64,000 bases of DNA, taken from NCBI RefSeq assembly GCF_000745125.1, contig NZ_JQNF01000005.1:558001-622000 (forward strand), in the 5' to 3' direction. Of this stretch, positions 24,879-35,147 are shown piece by piece. A model generated the notes under the pieces. The model was not told the DNA's origin. It saw only the letters and a program-made list of their open reading frames with translations, and did no database searches. Made by a program: the position numbers and the translations under genes. The DNA is from Carnobacterium jeotgali MS3. Its GTDB lineage: Bacteria > Bacillota > Bacilli > Lactobacillales > Carnobacteriaceae. Numbering within the stretch: the stretch's first letter is position 1; every line of letters starts with the position of its first letter.

Positions 24879-25325
24879 ATGAAAATTGTTATTCAAAGAA
24901 CAAAAGAAGCAAGTGTGACCATTGAAGGGGCCATTGTGGGCGAAATTTCTCATGGATTAGTCTTATTAGTGGGCATTGAAGAGCAAGATCAACAGGAAGA
25001 TGTTGATTATCTTGTGCGCAAAATCAGTAAAATGAGGATTTTTGAAGACAGCGAAGGAAAAATGAATTTAAGCATAGAAGATGTGGGTGGTGAAATCCTC
25101 TCTATATCCCAATTTACACTATACGCGGAGACGAAAAAAGGAAACCGCCCGAGCTTTATTAAAGCTGCAAAACCGGAAACAGCTATTCCATTATACGAAG
25201 CTCTTAATACTGGTTTAAGAGAAACAGGATTAACCGTTCAAACGGGTGGATTTGGCGCAGATATGAAAGTGTCTCTTTTAAATGATGGTCCGGTTACAAT
25301 TATTATCGATAGTAAACAACACTGA
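24879..25325 (+). CDS. dtd: D-aminoacyl-tRNA deacylase
   Basis: A 148-residue proofreading enzyme that removes D-amino acids (and glycine from tRNA-Ala) wrongly attached to tRNA. The signature motifs [13 protein letters not shown] (SQxxL) and [12 protein letters not shown] (NxP near the GP-like motif) are both present, as is the N-terminal [13 protein letters not shown]. Normal length. A gapless palindrome terminator follows and is shared with the convergent amidase gene. Confidence 0.95.
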   Translation: MKIVIQRTKEASVTIEGAIVGEISHGLVLLVGIEEQDQQEDVDYLVRKISKMRIFEDSEGKMNLSIEDVGGEILSISQFTLYAETKKGNRPSFIKAAKPETAIPLYEALNTGLRETGLTVQTGGFGADMKVSLLNDGPVTIIIDSKQH

Positions 25326-25340
25326 AATTCCAGATGAAAA

Positions 25341-25388
25341 AGAGCTGATAAGTAGAGCACGTGCTCTACTTATCAGCTCTTCTTTTTT
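25341..25388. terminator. Bidirectional terminator between dtd and the amidase gene
   Basis: A perfect 40-base palindrome (20-bp arms, 25341-25380, no separate loop) has A-rich and T-rich flanks, serving both converging genes. Confidence 0.85.
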
Positions 25389-26718
25389 ATGGGATAAAAT
25401 ATTGATTTAATGATTGATAAATGATTTCGGCAACGGTTGTTTGATAGTTTGAGGTATTAACCGTGAGTTGATCCACATCATTATTTAGATAACCCAACTC
25501 AATTAAAAGCGCTGGTTGAGTATTTTCTCTAGTGACATAGAAATCGCCAAAACGAACATCATTGTTAGGCAATAGCCCTTTTTCTTGGAAATTCCCACTA
25601 ACGATTTCAGCTAAAGGCATATCTTTATCATGGTAGTAATACGTTGTCGTTCCGCTTATCTCATTAGCATGTTCAGTTGAATCATAGTGTAAACTGATAA
25701 AGACGTCTGCATTAGATTTGTTACTGATAACAGCTCGTTCATCTAAGCTCACAAATGTATCATCTGATCGAGTTAAAATTACATTTGCTCCAGCATCGCG
25801 TAAACGATTAGCAACAAGTTTAGCGGTATCTAACGTTACTTCTTTTTCATAAAAGGTATTCGCTAAGGCACCAGGATCGTTCCCACCGTGTCCTGCATCG
25901 ATAACAATAGTAGCTTCAGCTAGTGAAGTAACACTTGCTGTAGGAGCTGGTGTTTGATCTGCAGATAAATCAACGACCCAATTGGCTACATAGCCTTTTT
26001 GACCATCTGGTAATTTCACTTGATACCAATCGCCTTCCGTAGAGAGGTAAGTGAAGCTTTCCCCTTTTTCAGCAGTTGTCACAACACCACTTTCTATTGA
26101 AGGGCTGTTTCTGATATTTGTGCCTGAACTACGCGTCGTAACCGTTTGGATAGGTGCGGAATCTTCTTCTTCTGCAACAGCAACTGTCGTTGTTTCTGTT
26201 GCAGACTCAGTCATTTTAATTAATTCTGAACTAATCCAAGCAACTTGGCCATAGTATTGAACTTGAGTCCAACCTTCTTGTTGAAACAGCACAGTTAATT
26301 CCGTTCCTTTTGTAACTTTTCCAAGAATATCCGAATCAGCATTGCTTTCACTCCGAATGTTTACTTCTTCTCCAGTCACAACACCAATTTTATTGGTTGC
26401 AGCACTCACTTCGGTATTTTCAATAAGCCAGCTGGCGATCCAGCCGATTTGATCGTTGCTTAAACGTACTTTATACCATTCGTTTTCCTCGGTTAACATG
26501 GTTACTTTTTCTCCACCAGTAACTTGTGTCATAATGTCGTAAGATAGTCCTGGTCCCGTTCGGACATTGACAACACTTGCATCCACTTTGATGGTTCCTT
26601 GATTAGCCAGAACAACGGTAGCGAAAGCAGTTAATCCGATAAACAATGCAATGATGAACAATGTGACAAACTTTTTTTGCTTTTTTAATATTAATTTATT
26701 TTCCACTGATAGTTTCAC
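25387..26718 (-). CDS. N-acetylmuramoyl-L-alanine amidase with SH3 domains
   Basis: A 443-residue exported cell-wall hydrolase. A hydrophobic N-terminal segment (FVTLFIIALFIGLTAFATV) acts as signal or anchor. Three bacterial SH3 repeats follow (about 43-95, 112-165 and 195-250; each with NVRTGP/NIRSES/NIRNSP motifs), then an amidase_3 domain (about 268-443). Its zinc ligands are visible in VIDAGHGG, YEKEVTLD, ISLHYDS and LIELGYL. It probably cleaves the stem peptide from muramic acid during wall turnover. Transcribed convergently to dtd; divergent from the hisS leader. Confidence 0.9.
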   Translation of the reverse strand: MKLSVENKLILKKQKKFVTLFIIALFIGLTAFATVVLANQGTIKVDASVVNVRTGPGLSYDIMTQVTGGEKVTMLTEENEWYKVRLSNDQIGWIASWLIENTEVSAATNKIGVVTGEEVNIRSESNADSDILGKVTKGTELTVLFQQEGWTQVQYYGQVAWISSELIKMTESATETTTVAVAEEEDSAPIQTVTTRSSGTNIRNSPSIESGVVTTAEKGESFTYLSTEGDWYQVKLPDGQKGYVANWVVDLSADQTPAPTASVTSLAEATIVIDAGHGGNDPGALANTFYEKEVTLDTAKLVANRLRDAGANVILTRSDDTFVSLDERAVISNKSNADVFISLHYDSTEHANEISGTTTYYYHDKDMPLAEIVSGNFQEKGLLPNNDVRFGDFYVTRENTQPALLIELGYLNNDVDQLTVNTSNYQTTVAEIIYQSLNQYFIP

Positions 26719-26869
26719 TACTTTCTTAATGGCGGTAACGCAACCAACTATAGATTCTATGTACTTTCCAATTATAGCAATGATGCGCTTTAATATGCAA
26801 TTAAATCCTAATATTCCTTTGTATTTTTTTATTAATAGAGCAAAATGAAACCCATTTAGCTTTCTAGTC

Positions 26870-26898
26870 TTGACATTAGCTAGTCTTTCTTGTAACCT
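26870..26898 (+). promoter_or_regulatory. hisS-aspS promoter
   Basis: TTGACA (26870-26875) and a weak -10, TAACCT (26893-26898), are 17 bases apart, upstream of the T-box leader. Confidence 0.5.
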
Positions 26899-26929
26899 TA
26901 CTTTAATATATAAGTACCCAATGACAGAA

Positions 26930-27146
26930 AAAGTAAGTAGTTCTGACGTGTGAATAGAGAGAATTTCCTTAGGCTGAAAGAAATTCCCGTAGAGTTAACT
27001 GAAAGACATTCTTGAGGGTTAGCAGTGAAAAGCTGTTACGTTACGAGCGTTAATCGTTGAGGAAAGCTTAGGCTTTCAAATAAAGGTGGTACCGCGTATA
27101 GTGAGCAATCATTCGTCCTTATTCTATTCAGAATAAGGATTTTTTT
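26930..27146 (+). ncRNA. T-box leader of hisS-aspS
   Basis: The T-box core AAGGTGGTACCGCG (27083-27096) is followed by a terminator with a 10-bp stem (27116-27125 with 27130-27139) and TTTTTTT. Uncharged tRNA would pair with the core and stop the terminator forming. The specifier segment TGAAAGACATTCT (about 27000-27012) aligns with TGAAAGGCATTCT in the glyQS leader of this window. This puts GAC (27005-27007, Asp) in the codon position, with CAT (His) overlapping it at 27007-27009. Confidence 0.9.
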
Positions 27147-27193
27147 GTGTTTTTTTATAAATGATAATTGTATAAAATAAGGAGTGTTAAGGT

Positions 27194-28519
27194 ATGGCAA
27201 TTCAAAAACCAAAAGGAACCGCTGATTTATTACCAGAAGATTCAAGAAAATGGCAATATGTTGAAGAAATTTTAAATATGGTATTGGCTGACTATCAATT
27301 TGGAGAAATAAGAACACCAATTTTTGAGAGTTACGATTTATTTTCTCGTGGAGTAGGCGAAACAAGTGATATCGTTTCAAAAGAAATGTATGATTTTTAT
27401 GATAAAGGCGAACGTCATATGTCGCTTCGTCCAGAAGGGACTGCACCAGTTGTCCGTGCGTTTGTTGAAAATAAATTATTTGGTCCAGAACACAATAAAC
27501 CCTATAAAGTTTATTACAAAGGCCCAATGTTCCGCTATGAACGTCCTCAAGGCGGCAGAATGAGACAATTCCATCAATTAGGTGTGGAAGTTTTCGGTAG
27601 TACAAATTCAGCAACTGATGTAGAGTCAATGGCACTTGCAATGGCCTTATTTGAAGAACTTGGATTAGAAAAATTAACATTAGTTATCAATTCATTAGGA
27701 GATGCACAGAGTCGTTTAGCTTACAGAGAAGCTCTTATTGCTTATTTAGAACCTCATTTCGAAGAGTTGAGTTCAGATTCCCAAACACGTTTGCACAAAA
27801 ATCCTTTACGTGTCTTAGATAGTAAAGATAAAAATGATAAAGAAATCGTGAAGAATGCACCATCTATTTTGGATTACTTAAGTGAAGAGTCAAAAACGCA
27901 TTTCGAGGCAGTCAAAGCAATGTTAACGGCTTTGAATATTCCTTTTGTAGTAGACAGCAATATGGTTCGAGGTTTAGATTATTACACACATACAATTTTT
28001 GAAGTCATGAGCGATGCTCCTGGATTCGGCGCAATCACAACGATTTGTGCTGGTGGACGTTACGATGGTTTAGTAGAAGAAGTTGGCGGACCGGCTACAC
28101 CTGGTTTTGGTTTCGCATTAGGTTTGGAACGTTTGATGATGACATTAGATGCAGAAGAAATTGACATACCCGATACGCATGAGGTAGATGTCTATGTCAT
28201 TGGGTTAGGAGAAGCAACTAACCTTGAATCGCTTAAAATTGTTCAAGCGATTCGTGGAGCAGGATTGTCTGCTGAACGAGATTATATGAACCGTAAAATA
28301 AAAGGACAATTTAAAACAGCGTCAAAATTAAAAGCGAAAGTTGTTATTACTTTAGGTGATGCAGAACTTGAAAGAAAAGAAGCAAATTTTAAAGTGATGA
28401 AAACAGGCAAAGAATCAAGTGTTTCGCTAGCAGAAATTTATAAAGACTTCGAAAAATTATTCAATTTAAAAATAGCAGATATGACAGCTTTTAATGATTT
28501 TTTCAATAAAGAAGACTAA
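27194..28519 (+). CDS. hisS: Histidyl-tRNA synthetase
   Basis: A 441-residue class II synthetase that charges tRNA-His. Motif 2 region [25 protein letters not shown], the histidine-binding [11 protein letters not shown] and GGRYDGL, and motif 3 [13 protein letters not shown] are all visible, followed by an anticodon-binding domain (about 335-425). Normal length. The aspS start follows after 31 bases, so both are one operon behind the T-box. An AAGGAG ribosome site supports the ATG. Confidence 0.97.
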   Translation: MAIQKPKGTADLLPEDSRKWQYVEEILNMVLADYQFGEIRTPIFESYDLFSRGVGETSDIVSKEMYDFYDKGERHMSLRPEGTAPVVRAFVENKLFGPEHNKPYKVYYKGPMFRYERPQGGRMRQFHQLGVEVFGSTNSATDVESMALAMALFEELGLEKLTLVINSLGDAQSRLAYREALIAYLEPHFEELSSDSQTRLHKNPLRVLDSKDKNDKEIVKNAPSILDYLSEESKTHFEAVKAMLTALNIPFVVDSNMVRGLDYYTHTIFEVMSDAPGFGAITTICAGGRYDGLVEEVGGPATPGFGFALGLERLMMTLDAEEIDIPDTHEVDVYVIGLGEATNLESLKIVQAIRGAGLSAERDYMNRKIKGQFKTASKLKAKVVITLGDAELERKEANFKVMKTGKESSVSLAEIYKDFEKLFNLKIADMTAFNDFFNKED

Positions 28520-28550
28520 AACGATTAATTAGTGATAGGAGCTGGAATGA

Positions 28551-30320
28551 ATGGGAAAAAGAACCGAATATTGCGGGAAAGTTTCGCGCGATTTATTAGG
28601 GCAAGAAATAGTATTAAAAGGATGGGTACAAAAAAGACGCGACTTAGGTGATTTAATTTTTATCGATCTACGCGACCGTGAAGGAATTGTTCAAATCGTT
28701 TTCAATCCAACTTTTTCAAAAGAAGCTTTAGCTATCGCTGAAGATATTCGGAGTGAATTTGTACTGGAAATTAAAGGGAAAGTTGTTGAACGGAGTGCCG
28801 CTGTTGTAAACAAGAATATTCCAACAGGTGAGCTTGAAGTAGAAGTATATGACGTAACTGTTTTAAATACGTCAAAAACAACGCCTTTTTATATCGAAGA
28901 TGGTGTAGCTGTATCGGATGATAAGAGAATGCAATACCGTTACCTAGATCTTAGACGTCCAGAAATGACGCAAAATATGATTTTACGTCACCAAATGACA
29001 AAATCAATCCGTCATTATTTAGATGATCACAATTTTATTGACACTGAAACACCTTATTTAACAAAATCAACTCCAGAAGGTGCCAGAGATTACTTGGTTC
29101 CCTCACGTGTTCACCCAGGTCATTTTTATGCCTTACCGCAATCACCGCAATTGTTCAAACAACTGTTGATGGGTGCTGGGTTTGACCGTTATTATCAAAT
29201 CGTGCGTTGTTTTAGAGATGAAGATTTGCGTGGAGACCGTCAACCTGAATTTACTCAAGTCGATATTGAAACGAGCTTTTTGGAGCCAGAAGAAATTCAA
29301 TCATTTACGGAAGAGTTATTAGCTAAAGTATTAAAAGATACTAAAGGTGTTGAATTAACGTTACCATTCCCACGCATGGGGTATGACGAAGCCATTAGTC
29401 GTTATGGTAGTGATAAACCGGATGTTCGTTTTGGGCTAGAATTGGTTGACGTTAGTGCGTTAGTTAAAGACTCTAGTTTCAAGGTGTTTAGTGGTGCCGT
29501 TGAAAATGGTGGAGCTGTTAAGGCGATTAACGCTAAGGGTGCTGCTAGCAATTACTCTAGAAAAGATATCGACGCTTTAGGCGAATTTGTTTCTGTATAC
29601 GGAGCTAAAGGCTTGGCATGGTTAAAAGTTGAAGAGGATGGTTTAAAAGGTCCTATCGCTAAATTCTTTAAAGATGATGCTGCAGCTTTGATTGAAAAAA
29701 TGGGGGCAGAAACTGGCGACTTATTATTGTTTGTTGCAGATCAGAAATCAGTTGTTCACGATTCATTAGGTGCTTTGCGTTCGAAATTAGGCAAAGAATT
29801 AGAATTGATTGATGAATCAACGTACGCTTTCCTTTGGATTGTTGACTGGCCTTTATTGGAGTATGACGATGAAGCAAAACGCTATACTGCAGCGCATCAT
29901 CCGTTTACGATGCCAAAAGAATCGGATATAGAATTATTGGAAACAGATCCTGGCAAAGTCTATGCTCAAGCCTATGATATCGTGTTAAATGGTTACGAAT
30001 TAGGTGGAGGATCTATCAGAATTCATAAACGTGACTTACAAGAAAAAATGTTTGCTGCTTTAGGCTTTTCAAAAGAAGAAGCTGAAGAACAATTTGGTTT
30101 CTTATTAGAGGCATTAGAGTACGGCTTCCCACCACATGGTGGAATTGCACTAGGACTTGATCGTTTTGCTATGTTGCTTGCAGGCAAAGAAAATATTCGT
30201 GAAGTTATTGCTTTCCCTAAAAACGGAAAAGCAACAGATCCATTAACTTCAGCACCTAGTATAGTTAGTGAAGCACAATTGGATGAATTATCCATTCATA
30301 CAACAAAAATTGAAGATTAA
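28551..30320 (+). CDS. aspS: Aspartyl-tRNA synthetase
   Basis: A 589-residue bacterial-type AspRS. It has an N-terminal OB-fold anticodon domain ([22 protein letters not shown]), motif 2 [20 protein letters not shown], an inserted GAD domain (about 300-410) and motif 3 ([15 protein letters not shown]). Length is normal. It is cotranscribed with hisS, and the T-box specifier fits Asp better than His. Confidence 0.97.
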   Translation: MGKRTEYCGKVSRDLLGQEIVLKGWVQKRRDLGDLIFIDLRDREGIVQIVFNPTFSKEALAIAEDIRSEFVLEIKGKVVERSAAVVNKNIPTGELEVEVYDVTVLNTSKTTPFYIEDGVAVSDDKRMQYRYLDLRRPEMTQNMILRHQMTKSIRHYLDDHNFIDTETPYLTKSTPEGARDYLVPSRVHPGHFYALPQSPQLFKQLLMGAGFDRYYQIVRCFRDEDLRGDRQPEFTQVDIETSFLEPEEIQSFTEELLAKVLKDTKGVELTLPFPRMGYDEAISRYGSDKPDVRFGLELVDVSALVKDSSFKVFSGAVENGGAVKAINAKGAASNYSRKDIDALGEFVSVYGAKGLAWLKVEEDGLKGPIAKFFKDDAAALIEKMGAETGDLLLFVADQKSVVHDSLGALRSKLGKELELIDESTYAFLWIVDWPLLEYDDEAKRYTAAHHPFTMPKESDIELLETDPGKVYAQAYDIVLNGYELGGGSIRIHKRDLQEKMFAALGFSKEEAEEQFGFLLEALEYGFPPHGGIALGLDRFAMLLAGKENIREVIAFPKNGKATDPLTSAPSIVSEAQLDELSIHTTKIED

Positions 30321-30327
30321 CAGTCAA

Positions 30328-30370
30328 ACAACGCGAGTAAACTAGTTTTATTCGCGTTGTTTTCTTTTTT
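30328..30370 (+). terminator. hisS-aspS terminator
   Basis: A 14-bp stem (30328-30341 with 30347-30360, one G-U pair) is followed by a T-rich tract. Confidence 0.85.
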
Positions 30371-30466
30371 TTTTAAAATATAAAGAAATCAATAAAAATA
30401 TAACTTGTTATTCATAATCAGTTTTGTCAAAATAGACTAAGGAAACAAAATTTGGGAGGTTTATAG

Positions 30467-31504
30467 ATGAATGCAAAAAGATGGAGTGCGATTGGTGTAG
30501 CGCTAGGTATTTTTATTTTCTCATTATTTTTCAGTAATTATTTTTCTTATACTGCAGATAAACAAGAAGCAACTGAATCATTAAGTGATAATTTATTAGG
30601 TGTATTCGGCACTACTGAACTGGAAGAAAGTATAATAGAAGCTGGAGACAGTTCAAAGCGAATCGTTGTATTGTCAGTAGATGGCACTATACTAGCAGGT
30701 CAAACAGCTAGTTTCACCGGTGACTCAGGATACGATCATAATGGATTCTTACAACAATTGGAACAAGTTTTGGTAGACGATACAATTAAAGGAATCATTT
30801 TGTCTGTTAATTCTCCAGGCGGCGGAACGTATGAAAGTGCCCAAATTAAAGATAAATTAGTTGAAATTCAAGAAAAAACTAAAAAACCTATTTATGTTTC
30901 GATGGGAAGCATGGCTGCCAGCGGCGGTTATTATATTTCAGCACCAGCAGAAAAAATATTTGCTGCTGAAGAAACGCTGACTGGCTCAATTGGAGTTATT
31001 ATGTCTGGAACAAATCTCGCTGAATTATTTGAAAAGATAGGGATAGATGATACAACTATTAAAAGTGGCGAATTTAAAGATATCGGTTCTACCACTAGAG
31101 AAATGACTGAAGAGGATGCAGCCATTTTACAAACAATGGTAAATACATCATTTGATCGCTTTGTAGATGTAATTGTTAAGGGGCGAGGCATGGATGAAGA
31201 TGTAGTTAGAACGATAGCTGATGGACGCATTTATGATGGTGCACAAGCTGTTGAACTTGGATTAGTCGATGAGATTGGTTACCAAGAAGATGCCCTTGAA
31301 ACTATTCAAAAAGATTATAAACTAGAAGATGCAGAGATTTTCAGTTATCAAACACCTTCTTTATCATTTTCATCTTTGTTTAGTGCAAAAGTAAACAGTT
31401 TATTTCAAACAAGTGAAACAATGGAATCAGAGCTAGGTAAATTAGTGTCTGCTATTGGAACACCAGATTCTCCAAAGATGATGTATTATTACGGAGGTGA
31501 ATAA
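30467..31504 (+). CDS. sppA: Signal peptide peptidase SppA
   Basis: A 345-residue membrane-anchored serine protease that degrades leftover signal peptides. A single N-terminal membrane helix (IGVALGIFIFSLFFSNYF) is followed by the protease domain, with the catalytic Ser in GSMAASGGYYIS and the general-base Lys in IKSGEFKDIGS. Its single-domain length matches the Bacillus type. The next gene starts at its stop codon (overlap with the ribosome site GGAGGTG), so the two are coupled. Confidence 0.92.
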   Translation: MNAKRWSAIGVALGIFIFSLFFSNYFSYTADKQEATESLSDNLLGVFGTTELEESIIEAGDSSKRIVVLSVDGTILAGQTASFTGDSGYDHNGFLQQLEQVLVDDTIKGIILSVNSPGGGTYESAQIKDKLVEIQEKTKKPIYVSMGSMAASGGYYISAPAEKIFAAEETLTGSIGVIMSGTNLAELFEKIGIDDTTIKSGEFKDIGSTTREMTEEDAAILQTMVNTSFDRFVDVIVKGRGMDEDVVRTIADGRIYDGAQAVELGLVDEIGYQEDALETIQKDYKLEDAEIFSYQTPSLSFSSLFSAKVNSLFQTSETMESELGKLVSAIGTPDSPKMMYYYGGE

Positions 31505-31505
31505 T

Positions 31506-32291
31506 ATGTCTATAACTTCGGAAAATAATGAGCCAGAAAATGCAAAAGAATTGAAACAAACAAAAAAAGGCGATACCAAAGAATTAGATTTAGGTGAATT
31601 GAAGAAAGTATTAGCAACTGAAGAAGCAGAGCTTGAAAGAGCAAAACGGTTGAAAAAAGATGAAGAGAATAATGAAGTAACAACTCATTCAGAAAAAGCA
31701 GCATTTAAAACTTCCTCAAGTGAGATGAAAACAGAAGAGAAAAAACCAAAGAGTCCACAAGAACTTAGAGATGCTAGAAGAAAATATTGGCAAGAAAAAC
31801 AAAAAGAAGAAGAACGTCATCGGAAGCCGTTTCACAATTTTCCTGCTTTTTTTTATGCGGGATTTTGGCTTAGATTATTTGCTTTTTCAGTTGATTCAAT
31901 TGTTATTTGGAGTTTAAATCGATTAATTGTTAAAACGCTATTTTTAGTGTTGCGCTATCCACTTAACGAAGAGCCTTTTTCAGCGTTTTCATTAAGCAAA
32001 TTGGCTGTATATCTCTTTTATTTTATTGTTGTAACAAAATGGACAAATGGACAGACAATTGGAAAAATTATTTTTGGAATTCGGGTCATCAGTTTTAAAG
32101 AAGAAAAATTAAGTTGGGGAACGGTTCTTGTTCGTGAAGGCTTTGGTCGTTACATTTTAAAAACATTCCCATTTATCTATTTGATGGTATTATTTACTCA
32201 AGAGAAACAACACTTAGCTGATTTTTTCAGTGATACATCCGTTGTTTCAGAGAATTTAGTTAGAGCAAGTAAACTTTCTCTCAAAGAGTAA
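31506..32291 (+). CDS. RDD-family membrane protein
   Basis: A 261-residue protein with a long charged cytosolic N terminus (about 1-110, Lys/Glu-rich and probably coiled) and a C-terminal RDD domain: WLRLFAFSVDSIVIW, then GQTIGKIIFGIRVIS and HLADFFSDTSVV, with about three membrane helices. The function is unknown; RDD proteins may transport ions or partner with peptidases. I chose ATG 31506, behind GGAGGTGA, over the in-frame GTG at 31497. It follows sppA in an apparent operon. Confidence 0.8.
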   Translation: MSITSENNEPENAKELKQTKKGDTKELDLGELKKVLATEEAELERAKRLKKDEENNEVTTHSEKAAFKTSSSEMKTEEKKPKSPQELRDARRKYWQEKQKEEERHRKPFHNFPAFFYAGFWLRLFAFSVDSIVIWSLNRLIVKTLFLVLRYPLNEEPFSAFSLSKLAVYLFYFIVVTKWTNGQTIGKIIFGIRVISFKEEKLSWGTVLVREGFGRYILKTFPFIYLMVLFTQEKQHLADFFSDTSVVSENLVRASKLSLKE

Positions 32292-32380
32292 TTGAAAATA
32301 AATAAGTTAGTCTTAGTTGTTCTTTTGAAATAACTAGCTTAGAATGAAAGAAAATGCATTTAATGTTAGGAGAAAAAAAG

Positions 32381-33283
32381 ATGGTTTTATTAGGTTCACA
32401 TGTATCAATGGGTGGGAAAAAAATGTTGTTAGGTTCAGCGGAAGAAGCTGCTAGTTACAATGCTGAAACGTTTATGATTTATACTGGAGCTCCTCAAAAC
32501 ACAAGACGTAAATTGGTTGAAGATATGAACATTCCTCAAGGAACAGCGTTCATGGTAAAAAATAATTTGTCGAAAATGGTTGTTCATGCACCTTATATTA
32601 TAAATTTTGGGAATACAATCAAACCCGAAAATTTTGCTTTTGCGATTGAATTTTTAAGAGCTGAAATTGTCAGAGCAGAAGCTCTTGGCGCAAGACAGAT
32701 CACGATGCATCCGGGAGCGCATGTTGGTGCAGGGTCAGAAGCAGGGATTGCTCAAATTATCAAAGGATTGAATGAAGTGTTGCATAAAGATCAACTGGCA
32801 CAGATTGCACTTGAAACGATGGCAGGTAAAGGAACCGAAATAGGGCGTAATTTTGAGGAACTTGCAAAAATTATTGAGGGTGTATCCTTAAATGATAAAC
32901 TATCTGTAACGATGGATACTTGTCATATAAACGATGCTGGCTATAACGTTAAAGAGGATTTTGACGGCGTTTTAGAGGAATTTGATAAAATTATAGGATT
33001 AGAGCGTCTTAAAGTGGTCCATGTGAATGATTCGAAAAACCCACAAGGCAGTCACAAAGACCGTCATGCAAATATCGGTTTTGGCACGATTGGATTTGAC
33101 GCTTTGAATAAAGTCGTTCATCACCCTCAGTTAACAGACTTGCCTAAAATATTAGAAACGCCTTATGTAGGAGAAGACAAGAAAGACAAAAAAGCCCCTT
33201 ATGGCTATGAAATTAAAATGCTAAAAGAACAGACTTTTAATCCGAATTTATTAGAAGATATCTTAAATCAAGTAGGTTATTGA
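32381..33283 (+). CDS. nfo: Endonuclease IV
   Basis: A 300-residue zinc-dependent AP endonuclease of base-excision repair. It starts [10 protein letters not shown] and shows [50 protein letters not shown] and [22 protein letters not shown], which carry the metal-binding His, Glu and Asp residues. I chose ATG 32381, with TTAGGAGAA upstream, over the ATG at 32354. Normal length. Confidence 0.95.
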   Translation: MVLLGSHVSMGGKKMLLGSAEEAASYNAETFMIYTGAPQNTRRKLVEDMNIPQGTAFMVKNNLSKMVVHAPYIINFGNTIKPENFAFAIEFLRAEIVRAEALGARQITMHPGAHVGAGSEAGIAQIIKGLNEVLHKDQLAQIALETMAGKGTEIGRNFEELAKIIEGVSLNDKLSVTMDTCHINDAGYNVKEDFDGVLEEFDKIIGLERLKVVHVNDSKNPQGSHKDRHANIGFGTIGFDALNKVVHHPQLTDLPKILETPYVGEDKKDKKAPYGYEIKMLKEQTFNPNLLEDILNQVGY

Positions 33284-33303
33284 TCAAAAGAGTGTCCGTT
33301 AAG

Positions 33304-33337
33304 GAGAAAAAGAAAAAAACTTTCTTTTTCTCTTTTC
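33304..33337 (+). terminator. nfo terminator
   Basis: A perfect 12-bp stem (33304-33315 with 33321-33332) is followed by TTTT. The remaining gap to 33542 shows no gene. Confidence 0.75.
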
Positions 33338-33542
33338 TTGTCTGTAATATTTCCTAAAAAAAAGGTTTTATGTCATACTTAATTCAAGAGAACAGGTTCG
33401 TTTAGAAGAAAGAGCTTAATGAGTAATGGTCTTACGACTATTTGATTGGCTATTACTTTTTCATTCTTTAGACGGATGCGCCAATCAATGAAATAAAGTA
33501 TACTTAAATAAAAGAAAATAAATTAAGAAAGAAGGATGACAC

Positions 33543-34124
33543 ATGAAAAATATGAAAAGTGGCACAAAAATACTTATAGGAATCATCGTAGCAGTAGTGA
33601 TTATCGCTATCCCTTTAATCAGCTCATACAATGGATTAATTAAAGAAGAAAGTAATGTAGATTTAGCTTGGTCGCAAGTTGAATCGCAATTGCAACGAAG
33701 AAATGATTTGATCCCAAATTTAGTTAATTCAGTTCAAGGAGCAATGGACCAAGAAAAAGAAGTCTTTTCGGCGATTGCAGATGCACGTGCTTCATTAAGT
33801 GGTGCGGGTTCTATGGAAGAGGAAGTAGAAGCTAATAACGAAATGAACTCAGCGCTGTCTCGTTTATTAGTCGTAGTTGAGAATTATCCAGAGTTGAAAT
33901 CGAACGAAAATGTAACGGGGTTGATGGATGAACTTGCTGGAACAGAAAATCGAATTGCTGTTGAAAGAAAACGTTACAATGAAACTGTACAAGGATATAA
34001 TAACAAAGTAAAACGTTTCCCAGGTTCTATTATTGCTAGAATAACAGGATTCTCAGAAAAACCTTACTTTGAAGCCGTTGATGGTGCAGAAATTGCGCCT
34101 GAAGTTAACTTCGATAATGAATAA
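33543..34124 (+). CDS. LemA-family protein
   Basis: A 193-residue protein with one N-terminal membrane helix (ILIGIIVAVVIIAIPLI) and the long helical LemA domain: NVDLAWSQVESQLQRRNDLIPNLVNSVQGA, ending in RIAVERKRYNETVQGYNN and FPGSIIA. The function is unknown, but it is commonly paired with a TPM-domain protein, as here. Its ribosome site is GAAGGATGA. Length is typical. Confidence 0.9.
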   Translation: MKNMKSGTKILIGIIVAVVIIAIPLISSYNGLIKEESNVDLAWSQVESQLQRRNDLIPNLVNSVQGAMDQEKEVFSAIADARASLSGAGSMEEEVEANNEMNSALSRLLVVVENYPELKSNENVTGLMDELAGTENRIAVERKRYNETVQGYNNKVKRFPGSIIARITGFSEKPYFEAVDGAEIAPEVNFDNE

Positions 34125-34159
34125 TCAACATTATGTCTTATGCGCGAGGAGAAAATCTA

Positions 34160-34996
34160 GTGAAAAAAATTAAGCCTATTTCAATTTTAAGCACCTTGTC
34201 GCTACTTTTCAGCTTATTGCTTTTAAGTATATTTCCTCTAACGGTTGAAGCTGCTGTTGATTATCCTGAACCATCTAATGAATTTTATGTTTTTGATGAA
34301 GCAAATTTACTATCAGATGAAACTGAAAAATTTATATTAGATGTTAATAAGCATTACGAAGATACTCAAGAAAAACCACAAATTGTAGTAGCTACCGTAG
34401 ATAGTTTACAGGATGTTACAATTGAAGAATATACTGCTGAATTGTTTGAAAAATGGAAAATTGGTGGGGCTGATTTAGATAATGGTGTCTTAATTCTATT
34501 ATCTGCTGAAGAACGTGAAATCCGATTTGAAATTGGGTATGGTTTAGAAGGGGCTCTTACCGATAGTGGAACCGGAGCCATATTAGACCGTAATATCGAT
34601 GCTTTATCGAATAATGATTTTGATGGTGCCTTGAAAAATATTTTTACTGAAACAGCTGTAAAGGTTAATGAAGAGTATCAATTTGATAATGACACAATTT
34701 TTTCTGGTTATGAAGTCAATCCATCAGAATACAATGATGATGATGGTGGTTTTTCATCTATTATTATTGTGGTGATCATCTTTTTTGTTATCAGTAGCTT
34801 TTTTGGTGGCGGCGGATCTGGTGGAAGAAGAGGCGGTGGAATGTGGCCTTTACTATTAGGAATGTCTGGTGGAAGTCGTTACCGTGGTGGTGGCGGTTTT
34901 GGCGGCGGAGGTTTCGGTGGAGGTGGCTTCGGCGGCGGTGGAGGATTTGGTGGCGGCGGAAGTTCCGGTGGCGGCGGTTCCAGTCGTGGATTTTAA
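34160..34996 (+). CDS. TPM-domain (YgcG-like) membrane protein with Gly-rich tail
   Basis: A 278-residue exported protein: signal segment (LSTLSLLFSLLLLSIFPL), a TPM domain (about 35-185, with FEIGYGLEGALTDSGTGAIL), one membrane helix (about SIIIVVIIFFVISSFF) and a tail of GGG/GGF repeats. It probably acts with the LemA protein encoded 35 bases upstream in envelope quality or photosystem-independent repair-like roles; the exact job is unknown. I chose GTG 34160, with GAGGAGA upstream, over the ATG at 34133. Confidence 0.8.
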   Translation: MKKIKPISILSTLSLLFSLLLLSIFPLTVEAAVDYPEPSNEFYVFDEANLLSDETEKFILDVNKHYEDTQEKPQIVVATVDSLQDVTIEEYTAELFEKWKIGGADLDNGVLILLSAEEREIRFEIGYGLEGALTDSGTGAILDRNIDALSNNDFDGALKNIFTETAVKVNEEYQFDNDTIFSGYEVNPSEYNDDDGGFSSIIIVVIIFFVISSFFGGGGSGGRRGGGMWPLLLGMSGGSRYRGGGGFGGGGFGGGGFGGGGGFGGGGSSGGGGSSRGF

Positions 34997-35039
34997 AGCG
35001 AAGCCAAATTTCTTTAACGTAAACCATTAGCAACAAACG

Positions 35040-35075
35040 ATTAGATTGCACCTTGTCAACTAGACAGGGCAATCG
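35040..35075 (+). other. Hairpin upstream of truA
   Basis: ATTGCACCTTGTC and GACAGGGCAAT pair around a five-base loop at about 35044-35072, without a T tract. It could be a weak end structure for the TPM gene. Confidence 0.3.
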
Positions 35076-35147
35076 GCAATTATGGAATAAATAGTGAAGT
35101 GTACGGTATGAAAGTAGAAACCGAATCAGAGGATTAAGAGGGATATA

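Noticed and set aside
27036-27680. A 214-codon reverse frame over the hisS leader and start
   Set aside because: It runs antisense through the T-box, its terminator and hisS; composition is unlike a protein.
32354-32380. Upstream ATG for nfo
   Set aside because: The better ribosome site lies between it and ATG 32381, which gives the usual N terminus.
34830-34996. GGT/GGC-rich repeats as a possible repeat element
   Set aside because: They encode the Gly-rich tail of the TPM protein, a normal family feature.
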